A DNA stretch of 64,000 nucleotides from contig CM067306.1 of NCBI GenBank assembly GCA_034231615.1, positions 42,580,761-42,644,760 of the forward strand, in the 5' to 3' direction. The DNA is from Meghimatium bilineatum (Eukaryota > Mollusca > Gastropoda > Stylommatophora > Philomycidae). Below are positions 53,633-64,000 of the stretch, piece by piece. Below the pieces are notes generated by a model that was not told the DNA's origin, made no database searches, and was given only the letters and a program-made list of their open reading frames with translations. A program made the translations under genes and the position numbers. The number at the start of each line of letters is the position of its first letter. Position 1 is the first letter of the stretch.

Positions 53633-54571
53633 TCACTGGAAATTAGAAGCTGGCATTCATGGTTAGTGTAGATTACTTGGACAAGTTATAGCACACATCA
53701 ATCAAGTTTAGCAATCCCCTACTGTATCTTTGTCTGTACATAGTCTCAATGAAAGTCTATGACAATAACAAGCACAACATAATGATTGTTATATACAAGC
53801 AAAATATCAGCAGTTGTATGTGCAATCATTTTTATTAAAAACTTTCAAAACATACATGTCCACATAAATGATCAGACCTGGGAAGTGGGTGGAAGCTCAA
53901 GCAGACACAATTTAAAGACATTTATCAGACATAAATATGTACACATTTTATGGCATCATATCATCATGGGCACTCTGGAATGGTGGGAAAAGAAAGCTTA
54001 GACAAAAGAGGAAAAAAGGAAGGAAGACAGACAAACAAAAAAATCAATGATCTATGAAAATAATGAACTCCTACCATTGCAAATGCACTTCTATATTCCT
54101 TTGTTCCTATTTAGAACTTTTCAAATGAGACTTTTCATAAAGATATACATTTTGTATATTATTGTATTGCCATCAGTTGCAGCACATGATTTTTCTTCTT
54201 ATTGTTATTCAATCAATTACTATGCCGCTACACATTCATCATGCATAGGCCCATTTGTTCTAGGAACCATTTGTTCTATAACATCCAGGTGGTTCTAGGT
54301 TCACCACAGCATGGATTGTAGAGAAGCTCTTGTGGGCCAGATTACTATTCCATTTGTCTATGCTGACTGAAGACTGCAAGTAGAACAACAATGCTGAAGC
54401 AACTTCAAAAATGTCAAACACAGAGATGGCACATATCTGAAAGCTCAAACATAGATGGGACATTTCTGCTTGCTCAAACAGGCTGTCAATTCTACAATCA
54501 CATCCTGTGTTACTTTTTCTATACGATAAATCTCTGCTTCAATAAGAGATGTTCATTTTATTGCTTTAGTC
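53633..54571. other. No clear gene
   Basis: AT-rich. The part 54325-54410 (gagaagctcttgtgggccag) weakly recalls the RNH-1 C-terminal DNA at 13.46 and 17.78 kb; not enough to call. Confidence 0.35.
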
Positions 54572-54740
54572 TTTACAACTTAGGTAATCTCCACAAGTTT
54601 GGTAATCTCCCCAACTTAGGCAATCTCTAAAACTTTGGTAATCTCCCCAACTTAGGCAATCTCTAAAACTTTGGTAATATCCCCAACTTAGGCAATCTCC
54701 ACAATTTTAAACAATCTCCACAACTTGAGGTAATCTCCAC
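54572..54740. repeat. Degenerate tandem repeat, about 17-18 bp
   Basis: Units of cttaggcaatctccacaa and tttggtaatctccccaa alternate. Confidence 0.85.
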
Positions 54741-56724
54741 AGTGTTTACTTGTACAGAACAATACTATGTTCTAAGAATGTCATGTTGCAAGCAAGGTAA
54801 TAGTTTTCTTGTTGTGAAAGGAGACAGAAAACTAGATGAAATTCACAACAGCAAACAACCATAAATGCAAACACCCACCATCAAATACTCTGATAAAGAA
54901 AGGTCACTTATGATATTTTGCATATGATCAAGAGTAAATAGAATGTATAAAAATAGATCTCATGACTTATACATAACATGTTCACAGATATTTCTTGACA
55001 GTTAACATTGTTTGTAGCTAAGCTCAAAACCAGACTAGAAACATCGGATATAAAACCATCCTGTTTCTTGTTTAAAAACAGCAACTACACAATCTATTAG
55101 TGTAGTATCTCATGATAAGAAAACAAAAATACAGCATGCAGGGGATTGTCCCCATTAAGTAACGGACATGTGCCTGTTTCAGTGCACAACATCATTAGCT
55201 AGCACTCACAGGCTGTTTGACTGAATATTGATAACTTTGAACTTGCTATTGCCTGACAGTAACGGTATCTCTATGCTTGAACATTTTTGGTGAGAAGGGA
55301 CATTCAGTACAAATAGCCGTCACATTGCAAAATAAATGGTTAAAAAAACTGATGTCATGGTGTTTTGGACAGACTCATGATGTGCTCCAAAGCTTTCAGC
55401 AGATGGTAAATGAAATGAACAATCATATATATGCAAACACACAACATCCTTGTACACTAAGAATCATGTACACACACACACACACACACTGCACTTGCTG
55501 TCCAGAATCATGTACACACACAAACTGCACTTGTTCAGAATCATGTCATCCAGAGCTGTATCTGTAACCCATTCTTGAGTCAGGCCCTCAAAATCCACGT
55601 TTTAGTAGAAATGGTTTTACTTTGATATAAGTTGGCTGCAAGCCTACACAATCCTGCAAGGTTGTCTGTGGATTGTTCTCATGGGTTTGGGTGGCAACAA
55701 TAAGTTGACATACTGGAGGTTCTCAGTCTATCTTCTGAAATAGTTGGTTAAGAAAGTATCTATATCAACTATATTTGCTCATTGACAAGACTGCAGAGAA
55801 CTTCTTTACAACTGTATTTACTATTCAGATAAAAATTACAATGAGCATACTATTCTGTGACTGTGACATCAAACATGGTATAGCTCAGCACAGATAAATT
55901 GTACTGGTAAGATAATGGAACCATTAGCATTAATACCATTCCTCGTCTAATGAAAGAGGCTGGGTCTTCTGTAGTACAGATAGTGGATATTGTTATTTTA
56001 CCTCTTAGATAGCTCACAATGAAAATTACCTCTTTATGAGTTCATGTGACAGTGAACAAAAAGTTCTAGTCAGACTCTAAAAGACTCTAGTCAGTTAGCG
56101 CATAGTAAAATTATGTCAAATTTTGTGCCTAAGTAATAAGGTAGTGGTCAACAGTGAGTGAAAAGTATTTGTTGTATTGCAAGATATTTAGGAACCAGAA
56201 CATGTTAAAACAATGAAGTTAATGAACAAAAAGCATGAGTGTTAGCTTAGTGGATCATGTCCAGATCAACAACTCTCACAAACATTCACATTTAAAACGA
56301 GCAGCACTGTCCAAGATTGTTATGAGAAATAAACAAAAGAGAAATAGATCAAACAACTGCACTAGCCCAAGGTACTGAAAAAAAATCTACGAGGGATAGA
56401 CAATATTGATTCAATGTACATAATTCAACATAAGTAGATGTTCACACTCAGCAGAACAATAAATAAAACCTTTACAGTAATAGACCATGAATGTTGATTG
56501 TAAAAAATAATAAAATCCCTTTCTTTATTGGATATTATTGAGATGTGAAACATGCTAGTAGGAATATATGTTTATCACCAGCAGCATTGATAAACTTTGT
56601 GTGGTTTGTATCACACCAGCTATTTTTTCATTCCCAGAATTGTTCTGGTACATATTTTCTGAAGCTGGGCTGACCCAACTCTATTAGGGGTAAAGAAAGT
56701 CCCACTGTACTGGACATTGGATAA
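54741..56724. other. No recognised gene; one (CA)n tract
   Basis: Nearly 2 kb of AT-rich sequence. A duplicated block with (CA)n occurs at 55462-55550 (cagaatcatgtacacacaca twice). Nothing coding is supported. Confidence 0.45.
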
Positions 56725-56830
56725 GGTATGTTAATCATCGTTATCACACACTGGACATGTCCATATATTCTCAGATCTCCACTTCAGCAAATTTCTCAGC
56801 AATGGATTTTGAGGCACCCTGTTAGTACAT
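56725..56830 (-). pseudogene. RNH-2 LINE 3'-terminal fragment
   Basis: The minus strand encodes RVPQNPLLRNLLKWRSENIW and TCPVCDNDD before a stop, equivalent to LKERSEQLWMCPICSDDD at 24.97 kb. Very short copy. Confidence 0.72.
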
Positions 56831-56880
56831 CAATGAACTAACTGCTGTGACTCCATTACTATTGAAATAGAGTGAATAGA

Positions 56881-57060
56881 TAGGACTACAGTAAAACTGT
56901 ACACAAATACCTGGGACCACAGTATACAAATAGCTGGGACCACAGTAAAGCTGTACACAAATAGCTGGGACTACTAGTAAAATTCTACACCAATAAGTAC
57001 AACTGTACACCACTAGCTGAGACTGCAGTAACACTGTATACCAATCGATGGGACTAAAGA
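56881..57060. repeat. About 31-bp tandem repeat, about 6 copies
   Basis: Units of gctgggaccacagtaaaact followed by gtacacaaata, diverging to the right. Confidence 0.88.
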
Positions 57061-57523
57061 AAAACTATACAACACTGCAACTCAACTGACTGGCTGCTAC
57101 TAGTTGCAGCTACACGTGTACCAGATTGCAAGAGCTGTTCCTTGAATTGTATAGTTATTTCTGAGTATATAGGATTTGTTGAAACCTCTGAGCATATCCT
57201 GTTGAATGTCCCCAGTGTCAAGTAATTGAAACATAATCTAGTGGCACAAAGATGTATGCAGCCATAGGGTGAACTCCAGACATTGGTAAGGTTCATCCCG
57301 AAGAACTTGAAGACTCCAACCAGGCAGTGAAAAAAAAAAAAATAAAGGTAAAATATTTCAGTGAACCTTGTATATTCATGTTTTCAATGCCAAATGGTTC
57401 AGTGAACCTACTTTACTCATGTTTCAAATGCCAAATCTACAAACTAAACTGTTTTCTCATTCCCTTCCTACTTTGTAATTGGAGATAAGTAAGACATTGA
57501 AAAAAGTCAGGTTTGGTATTTTT
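57061..57523. other. No recognised gene
   Basis: A duplicated 45-bp block (cagtgaaccttgtatattca and related) around 57358-57430; otherwise nothing. Confidence 0.4.
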
Positions 57524-57740
57524 GAGTCCTCAGATTTCTAGGACAATTATATAAGCTACCAATTTGTGAGTCCTCAGACTTCCAGGACAATTACATAAGC
57601 TACCAATTTGTGAGTCCTCAGACTTCCAGGACAATTACATAAGCTACCAATTTGTGAGTCCTCAGATTTCCAGGACAATTACATAGGCTACCAATTTGTG
57701 AGTCCTCAGACTTCCAGGACAATTACATAAGCTACCAACT
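57524..57740. repeat. 44-bp tandem repeat, 5 copies
   Basis: Units of gagtcctcagacttccagga followed by caattacataagctaccaat. Highly similar copies. Confidence 0.95.
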
Positions 57741-57989
57741 ACAATTTTCTTTTATTCCATATAAAATATATCTATTAAATTTCTACAAATTTATTCATGT
57801 AAAAATTCATCTCTCAGTAACATTAATTACAATGCATGATGATGATGAATTGTTCACCTTTATTCAAGAAGAATATATAAGAAAATAAAGTTACAATGTA
57901 CTTGTATTTTCACTATCTCAAAACAAAAACATATATAATTCATTTTTGTTGTTTACTTTAACTTGACTAATAATGAGAGGCATCTGTTA

Positions 57990-58180
57990 GGCTCTGTGGT
58001 ACAGAGTGCGTATATGACAGCCAAAGTACAGAGTTCGATCCCCGCCACAGGCAATTGAGCATCCGGACCGTTCAGAAAGAAATAGCAAACTACTGAATGC
58101 ATTTATATTGCCTAAAAAAAATCACTACAGCCAAAAAATACAAGGTTGATGGCTACATCCTGAATAGGATACGCTACTAA
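57990..58180 (+). mobile_element. SINE-A copy (tRNA-derived)
   Basis: The head ggctctgtggtacagagtgc and the B box gttcgatcc (58033-58041) are followed by the SINE-A body gttcagaaagaaatagcaaa, ttgcctaaaaaaaatcacta, ending cctgaataggatacgctact. Same family as 33.50 kb; other copies at 19.4 kb and (reversed) 59.2 kb. Confidence 0.9.
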
Positions 58181-58329
58181 TTTTTTAAATAACAAGAACT
58201 ATTATTTTTTCATATTTCCTTCACCAACAGTGTTGGAGCTTGATAGCCTGGGCCACCAGAGATGAGCTCTGCACTACTGTGGCAGGGAGGGCTGGACTAT
58301 TTAACATAAGTCATATGTTCAGTATTTTG

Positions 58330-58475
58330 TTCACTATGGAAAACACATGGATGTGGTCTGTATGTCAGGTCTTGAATACATATATATCTTCAGTAGCTTG
58401 TTCCCCATGGGAAAAACACATTTTATATGTATGCAAGACCTGACATACAAAACATATAGACCACACCAACTAACG
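58330..58475. repeat. Imperfect inverted repeat
   Basis: The left arm ggtctgtatgtcaggtcttg plus aatacatata pairs with the right arm tatatgtatgcaagacctga plus catacaaaac...agacc. The loop contains ttccccatgggaaaaacaca, itself similar to the left flank (ttcactatggaaaacaca). Confidence 0.75.
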
Positions 58476-58634
58476 TGTCTGCTAACAAAAATAGCATGTG
58501 CTCTCATAATCAAACTTCTGAAAATGCTAAGTGTTGCTGCCATCATGAATTACAAGCAATAGAGTCCTTGTATCTGTTTGTACAATTTGTTGTTATGTGA
58601 GAGTGTGTATGTATATTGTCTAATCATTTATTTC

Positions 58635-58840
58635 ATGCCCAAAAGACTCTCTAAGTGATAGGCAATGTTGTCACTCATGCCCAAAAGACTCCATCTCTAA
58701 GTGATAGGCAATGTCACTCATGCCCAAAAGACTCCATCTCTAAATGATAGGCGATGCTGTCACTCATGCCCAAAAGACTCCCTCTCTAAGTGATAGGCAA
58801 TGAAGTCGCTCACTCCCAGAAGACTCCATCATAAAGTGAA
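58635..58840. repeat. 46-bp tandem repeat, about 4 copies
   Basis: Units of catgcccaaaagactccatc, tctaagtgataggcaatg and ttgtcact. Confidence 0.92.
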
Positions 58841-58984
58841 ATGCAATTCTTTCAAGTCTCTCTTAATCAGGGGTGGTTAAAAACAAAATTGTAAAGATGA
58901 TGCTTCCAAAGAAAAACGTCTCACTTTAAATGCATAGATACGGGTTTGTTGTTGGCTGTATATCCTATTAAGCACATAGTAATC

Positions 58985-59140
58985 AACTCAATCAACTACT
59001 GGGAACAGTCATAGGTGAAAGCAGCAGAGAACGGAAAAGAAAATCATGGACAGACAACATTAAGAACTCGACACAGATCTGGATTTTTTTCTATTGTCCA
59101 AATCGCTGAAAAAAGAAATTGATGGATTCCTCTGTGTGTT
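58985..59140 (+). pseudogene. Probable LINE ORF 3' remnant
   Basis: The plus frame reads LGTVIGESSRERKRKSWTDN and IKNSTQIW, similar to the KxxGxRSRGRQRKKWxDNIK box that precedes the end of RTE-type ORFs. Short, with a stop soon after. Confidence 0.45.
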
Positions 59141-59159
59141 AATGATTCCAAACCCTCAT

Positions 59160-59350
59160 GGGTTATGGATCAATGGAATCAACCCAGCACTTATTGGCTG
59201 TTGTGATTTTCTAGGCAATATTTACATTTAGTAAGTTATCATTGTTTTCTGAAAGATCCAAATGCACAAGTGCCTGTAGTGGAAATTGAACCTTGCACCA
59301 TGGTTATCCAAGACTAGCTCTATACCTCTCTGCTACAGAGGTGGGCAACC
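59160..59350 (-). mobile_element. SINE-A copy, reversed
   Basis: On the minus strand: a head near 59340 (ctctgtagcagagaggtata), B box ggttcaatttcc, then ctttcagaaaacaatgataa and attgcctagaaaatcacaac. Diverged but collinear with the other SINE-A copies. Confidence 0.75.
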
Positions 59351-61424
59351 TGCTAACAGGGAAGTATAGATTTCATCATGTATAACTTTATTCTAGACAA
59401 GCTGATACAGTTTCAATTCTATATATATAATATTTTCTTCCACATAATATTTTATGCATGCAACATACAACAAGGAACAGATATTTCTCATCAAAGATAT
59501 TTCTCATCAAAAATATTTCTCATCTCCAAATAATCTAGCTGTTGTTAAATGTAATCAATTTAAGGTTTAAGATGTATTCTAATGAAGATCTTAATTCAAC
59601 TAATCTGAGAAATGTAAATTATAAATGATTTGTAGCTGCAGACAGCATACAATGTAATAGGCAGGGGCAAACTGTCTGCATGTCAGATAGCCATCTTCTA
59701 AAGCTGGCACAAGGTGATGAAACATTGCTGTAATGGAAGACATTGTGATGTCTGTATGATGAGAGCTACATCATATCAAGATCACTCATAGTACACATAG
59801 CAGCACAGGATTGTGAGGCACACAAAAATGCTGCCTGGTAAGAGAAATTTATTAGCATTCAGACATAGACATTCAGATGGTTCAAGACTATGTGTGTCCT
59901 GCAAGTAGTTGGTGCTATGGTGTGTTATATTCTAACAATACAAGACTGAAGCTATGCTTCTCAATGATGATAAACATGACGACAACAATGATGTTGCCAA
60001 TGAGCAACTAATGCTAAACCAAACATGGAGGGGAAAAAAAATTATCTTTAAAAAAAAATTAGTGATTACAATATATATTTTTTATGTATTATATTAACTA
60101 ATTATTTAAAAAAATCAACCAAAAATGAAATCCCACAAAGAAATCAGAATATTCATCTGAAATAAGATTGGAGGAAATATCTAGCAAAATATTTCCTAAA
60201 AAAACAGAGTCATAGACATGACAGAGCGGACACTTCTATATACATTTTAAAACAATGTATAAAGTATTTGATAAGGAACATTGGTTTAACAAATAAACCA
60301 AGAACTTGATAATAGGTGATTAATACAAGACATAAGAAGACATTCTTACAAACTAAGAGCAAACATCGAGTCAAACAGGTTCAGAAAGTGCATGACAATG
60401 ATGTCACGTGTTTCTAGAGCATGTTCTCTTGATTATCATTTCTCTTTCTATCACGAACTTAGTTCACAGCCAAATCTTTCACCTGAAGGAAGCTTGAAAG
60501 CTTCCAAAAATTGTGAATATTTATTCATTTCTCATGTTCAGAAACAAGAACAGAATGTTTTTTGCTGATTGTTTTGCTTCAGATTTCATCATTACAATTT
60601 ATAAACTCTAGCATTCAGCATTTCAATTAACTAAACTCAGTACTACAATTATCTACTTCAGATTGTAGTAATACTTCATATGAATCTTTCAGATATTTCT
60701 ATACTCTAAGATACCTGTAGTATCTACAACTTGTGTATGACTTCATGGATGCAAGGTTATGGTTATAAGATCAACCAATGGGATGGGAACATTAGGAGCA
60801 CACAAATCAGACTACTGACATGGTGGTCCTACACATGATGATGATCATAATCAAACTATTGTCAATATTAGAGAATCGTTAACGACTGTAGTAAAACTAT
60901 ATGCCACTAGACAGGAACTGAAAAACACCCAGCATGAAATTTTACAGGCTCACAAAACAGAGAGAAATCAACATTTCAACTAAAAGACCTTTCTCAAGAA
61001 ATAAAAATGCCCCAAAAATGTCAAATTTTCTGTTCTCTTGATAAAGGCCATTTGGTCAAAAACATTACTTGGGTCTGTTTTATGAAATATTGTGTAGATT
61101 ATTTAGTCAATTTTATGAGCTGTAAAACTGGTTACTCCTTGTTCTCTCTAAGATGTGAAAACATCATGACCTGCTCTGTTGATAAATTATTCAGTTTTGT
61201 TTACTGAATGAAAGGATGACATTCATAATCTGAAAGGGAAGGGGAAATGTAATTGTCTTTTCTCATTATCTGAACATTTGTTAAGGCCGAGGAAATCTTT
61301 CCATGATAATTTTGTCTGTTTTCTTGCATGAAGGTAGAATTTGCCTACTGTGGGCAAAGACCTTACATTCAAAATAAACATGCATAAACCATTCAACTTT
61401 TAATTCTTTGCTGGTAGAGGCAGG
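59351..61424. other. No recognised gene; possible 3' UTR of the minus exon
   Basis: AT-rich, few repeats except a 16-bp triplicate gatatttctcatcaaa (59480-59525). If the exon at 61425-61511 is real, its 3' UTR must extend leftward into this stretch. tttatt (a minus-strand AATAAA) occurs at about 60525. Confidence 0.4.
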
Positions 61425-61511
61425 TTAGAACAGGCCAACATGTTTCTTCATATCAATCTGCTTCCAGTGAGGTTGGGCATAGAATTCATCTCTACCCATT
61501 TCTAGGATTTC
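61425..61511 (-). CDS. Candidate terminal exon of a host gene
   Basis: The minus strand reads a pyrimidine-rich run ending ttccttgcactttccacag, a good splice acceptor. It is followed by 28 codons: EILEMGRDEFYAQPHWKQ then IDMKKHVGLF, and TAA. The peptide is compositionally ordinary and looks evolved rather than random (Trp, Tyr, His and paired Lys at the end). It shows none of the transposon motifs seen elsewhere. I do not recognise the protein; the small size and basic C-terminus would suit the end of a mitochondrial or membrane protein, but that is a guess. Upstream exons would lie at higher coordinates, probably beyond the window; I could not find one. Confidence 0.45.
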   Translation of the reverse strand, partial: EILEMGRDEFYAQPHWKQIDMKKHVGLF

Positions 61512-61902
61512 CTGTGGAAAGTGCAAGGAAAATCAGATTATTTGGTCAGTTGCAATTACATGGATACATATTGCAGAGGCTTTTCACATAAATGGAGGGA
61601 AAATGTTTCAGTTGGTGGATGTCAGTGTTCTAATTAATAACATATCAGGAAAATAACTACTGGTAACAGTATGTACCAAAATATACAGTAACGAAATTAA
61701 GACACTATTTCCTAGTTGTCGTGTGGAATTGACAAGGACAAATGTGCATATTGGAGATGTGCATGTTTCAGTATTGTATATTTTGGCACATGCTGTACAT
61801 CAAATATTTCAAAACATGTTGTAGGAGTGGTTTAGGGTGGCATCATTTATAGCAATATAAATACACATTGTCATCATTGGAATCTTCATGTTTGCTGTGG
61901 GA

Positions 61903-62425
61903 TCAAGTCTCCACAGTCAACCTCATCGAGGTATCAAGTCTTCACAGTCAACCTCATCGAGGTATCAAGTCTCTCCAGTCAACCTCATCGAGGTATCAAG
62001 TCTTCACAGTCAACCTCATCGAGGTATCAAGTCTCTCCAGTCAACCTCATCGAGGTATCAAGTCTCTCCAGTCAACCTCATCGAGGGATCAAGTCTTCCC
62101 AGTCAACCTCATCAAGGTATCAAGTCTCCACAGTCAACCTCATCGAGGTATCAAGTCTCTCCAGTCAACCTCATTGAGGTATCAAGTCTCCACAGTCAAC
62201 CTCATCGAGGTATCAAGTCTCTCCAGTCAACCTCATCAAGGTATCAAGTCTCCACAGTCAACTTCATCGAGGGATCAAGTCTTCCCAGTCAACCTCATCG
62301 AGGTATCAAGTCTCTCCAGTCAACCTCATCAAGGTATCAAGTCTCCACAGTCAACTTCATCGAGGGATCAAGTCTTCCCAGTCAACTTTATAGAGGGATC
62401 AAGTCTCCACAGTCAACCTTATCTG
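61903..62425. repeat. 31-bp tandem repeat, about 17 copies
   Basis: Units of tatcaagtctccacagtcaa followed by cctcatcgagg. Variant positions are tcc/ctt before acag or ccag, and ggta/ggga. With a period of 31 all three plus frames show the same peptides, so the 186- and 200-residue ORFs are artefacts. Confidence 0.95.
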
Positions 62426-62504
62426 TAAAGTTTTCCCTTTTAATATTTGTTAAAGTGACATACAGTAAAAATTTGTACCTTTGTACTTGATCATGTTGGT
62501 CTTA

Positions 62505-62850
62505 TTAGATATTCAGACAAGTCATTAGGACACAGTCCCGAGTCTCTTCCAGGTCATGGTAGCAACCCCAGAGCTTTATCCTCAGCTCAGTCAAGTTCTG
62601 CTGTTTTTGCCTTGCATTCAATACCCTGATCTTAATTGTTGACAGAATTCCAACATTGGTTCTGCATGATTCTTGATTAGAAACCATTATTGTGGTATAT
62701 TCCCATAAGCTTCTCCACATTCCAGCAGCCATTGAATGGTATGCAGACTCAGTCAAATGTTGATTATGTCATCTTCTGATCTTTCCAGATAGAACAAATG
62801 TTCTCCCTTCAACTCTGGTCACTTCCATTCAGTCATTCTTTATATGTTAG
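62505..62850 (-). pseudogene. RNH-type LINE C-terminal fragment
   Basis: Starting near 62830: VTRVEGRTFVLSGKIRR, aligning with VTRGCRRKFSLSGKIKR of RNH-2 at 40.75 kb. After a stop it continues HLTESAYHSMAAGMWRS and the tail TELRIKLWGCYHDLEETRD, ending CLNI and stop at 62505. The KLWGxxxDLEET box is common to RNH-1 C-termini, so the assignment between RNH-1 and RNH-2 is not clean. Confidence 0.7.
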
Positions 62851-64000
62851 TTTAACTACAGAATCTTTGGAGGTTTAATGAATGTAAGGATTATACCAAA
62901 AGGTTCAAGTCCAAATTGATACACTTTTCTTTGTGATAATGTTTGAGTAATGAAGCTTGAAGTACATTTCTTTAGGATGGAGATTCTTGAATTATGTTCC
63001 TTTGTGATGATGTATCAGTGACGAGGAAGTAGTTTTCTGTGTTACATCTTCAAACTATAACATAATATGTCTGGTGCATGTATGGAAGAGACAGGGAAAT
63101 ATGATAATATAACAGGCATTGAGACAGAAATGAAGGTAGATGAGCCTAGATTGTGTGTAAACTGATAGTCAATGCAACCAACAAACCTCTAAAAAGTTCA
63201 GTTTGATCTCCTAGTATTACTTCAACCAGAAGCACATGCATGATGACATCAATGTTGGCTTTGAAATTGATAGAAAAACTGCCCATTGTTCTTCATTGTA
63301 GGATGAGATATAACTAAAGATGGAACTTATTTTTCAGCACTTGCTCTAGTATTAATTTATCTTGAGTGGTAAGGCTCTATTCAACAACCTTTCATATGGT
63401 TCTAGAAGCTACAACAATGTTTATGTCTTTCTCCTGCTTTAAATTAACAGAAGTTAATGTAATGAGCCACAATAAACCTATAGATACAGGGGCAGGCATT
63501 AATTTGTTTGAATCGAAACACCTCTACATACTTTTAGAAAAATAGAACATAATATGCACAATACTAAACAACAGATAAACAGGATGTTACAACCAGACCC
63601 TATTGATAAAAAGTACTGGAGATTTAGAGAACAGCTTTCTCTAGGAAAACTTTCCACTTTTAGCAACAATACAGGTCTTCCAAAATAAGTTTTTGTTTTT
63701 CTATAAAGACCCTCTCCTCCTCTACAACTATGTTGTATCTCTGGTCATGGGTTCCCCTGGCGATGATGTTAGGTAGTGACCTATCACCATAAAGGCAGAT
63801 GAATGAAGCTAAGTGAGATGATTCATGGAAACAAAAATTTAAAAAAACTTTGATGTAATCACTGAATGTAAGTCAGATCAAGTGACTAGTCCTATCAGAG
63901 ATGAGTGATTCAATCAGAGCTTTCATGTGTAAGATGGACAAGTTGAAGAGGTCTTCAGAGTTTAGAAATAGATAAGAGTAGGCCAAATAATTGTTATCTG
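62851..64000. other. No recognised gene
   Basis: AT-rich with short ORFs. A minus stretch at 63670-63760 (THDQRYNIVVEEERVFIEKQ) looks somewhat coding-like but ends in a stop soon after and has no partner. No repeat was recognised. Confidence 0.35.

Noticed and set aside
54296..54463. RNH-1 C-terminal fragment
   Set aside because: Only about 20 bp of clear similarity; could be chance.
61868..62490. Two long plus ORFs (186 and 200 aa) over the 31-bp array
   Set aside because: A period of 31 rotates the same peptide through all frames; no evidence for a gene.

Overview
The window looks like animal nuclear DNA, most probably from an invertebrate, and a lophotrochozoan such as a mollusc would fit. 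I see no operons, ribosome binding sites or compact genes. Instead there is AT-rich sequence filled with retrotransposon fragments, DNA-transposon MITEs, tRNA-derived SINEs and many minisatellite arrays. The taxon is an inference from the mix of element families, not something I could test.

Five LINE lineages are visible. RTE-A is RTE/BovB-like with short tetranucleotide or trinucleotide 3' tails. RTE-B is a related group ending in a GRPRKRW-type basic motif. LINE-Z has a C-terminal C2H2 finger. RNH-1 and RNH-2 encode reverse transcriptase plus RNase H. Copies of RNH-1 and RNH-2 lie almost all on the minus strand. DNA elements comprise a hAT transposase end with its terminal inverted repeat, at least four hAT MITEs with 8-bp target-site duplications (TSDs), two palindromic MITE families and a decayed Tc1-like transposase. 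Three SINE types carry RNA polymerase III B-box sequences.

Layout. 1-12.8 kb: hAT remnant, LINE-Z and RTE-A tails, nested MITEs, and a CAA/CAG minisatellite open in several frames. 12.8-22 kb: RNH-1 remnants and a 33-bp repeat array split by an RTE-A insertion. 22.7-32 kb: LINE 3' ends, an open RNH-2 RNase H frame, and a stack in which a nearly full-length 4.0-kb RNH-1 element and a 167-bp insert both interrupt one older RTE copy. 32-38 kb: a 335-bp inverted repeat, SINEs, and the best preserved mobile element, a 2.2-kb 5'-truncated RTE-A copy with a perfect 12-bp TSD and an uninterrupted 738-codon frame. 38-42 kb: LINE-Z and RNH-2 remnants. 43.4-49.8 kb: tandem repeats dominated by a 3.8-kb GT-rich minisatellite with an opposite-strand counterpart split by an RTE-B copy. 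50.5-51.7 kb: a Tc1-like transposase interrupted by a small RTE-A insertion. 53-64 kb: sparser, with minisatellites, SINEs, LINE tails and one short candidate host exon at 61.4 kb on the minus strand.

No convincing complete host gene is present. The coding sequence is selfish-element protein (endonuclease, reverse transcriptase, RNase H, transposase), mostly broken. The strongest results are the insertion histories that can be read from TSDs and restored reading frames, and the structure of the large minisatellite.
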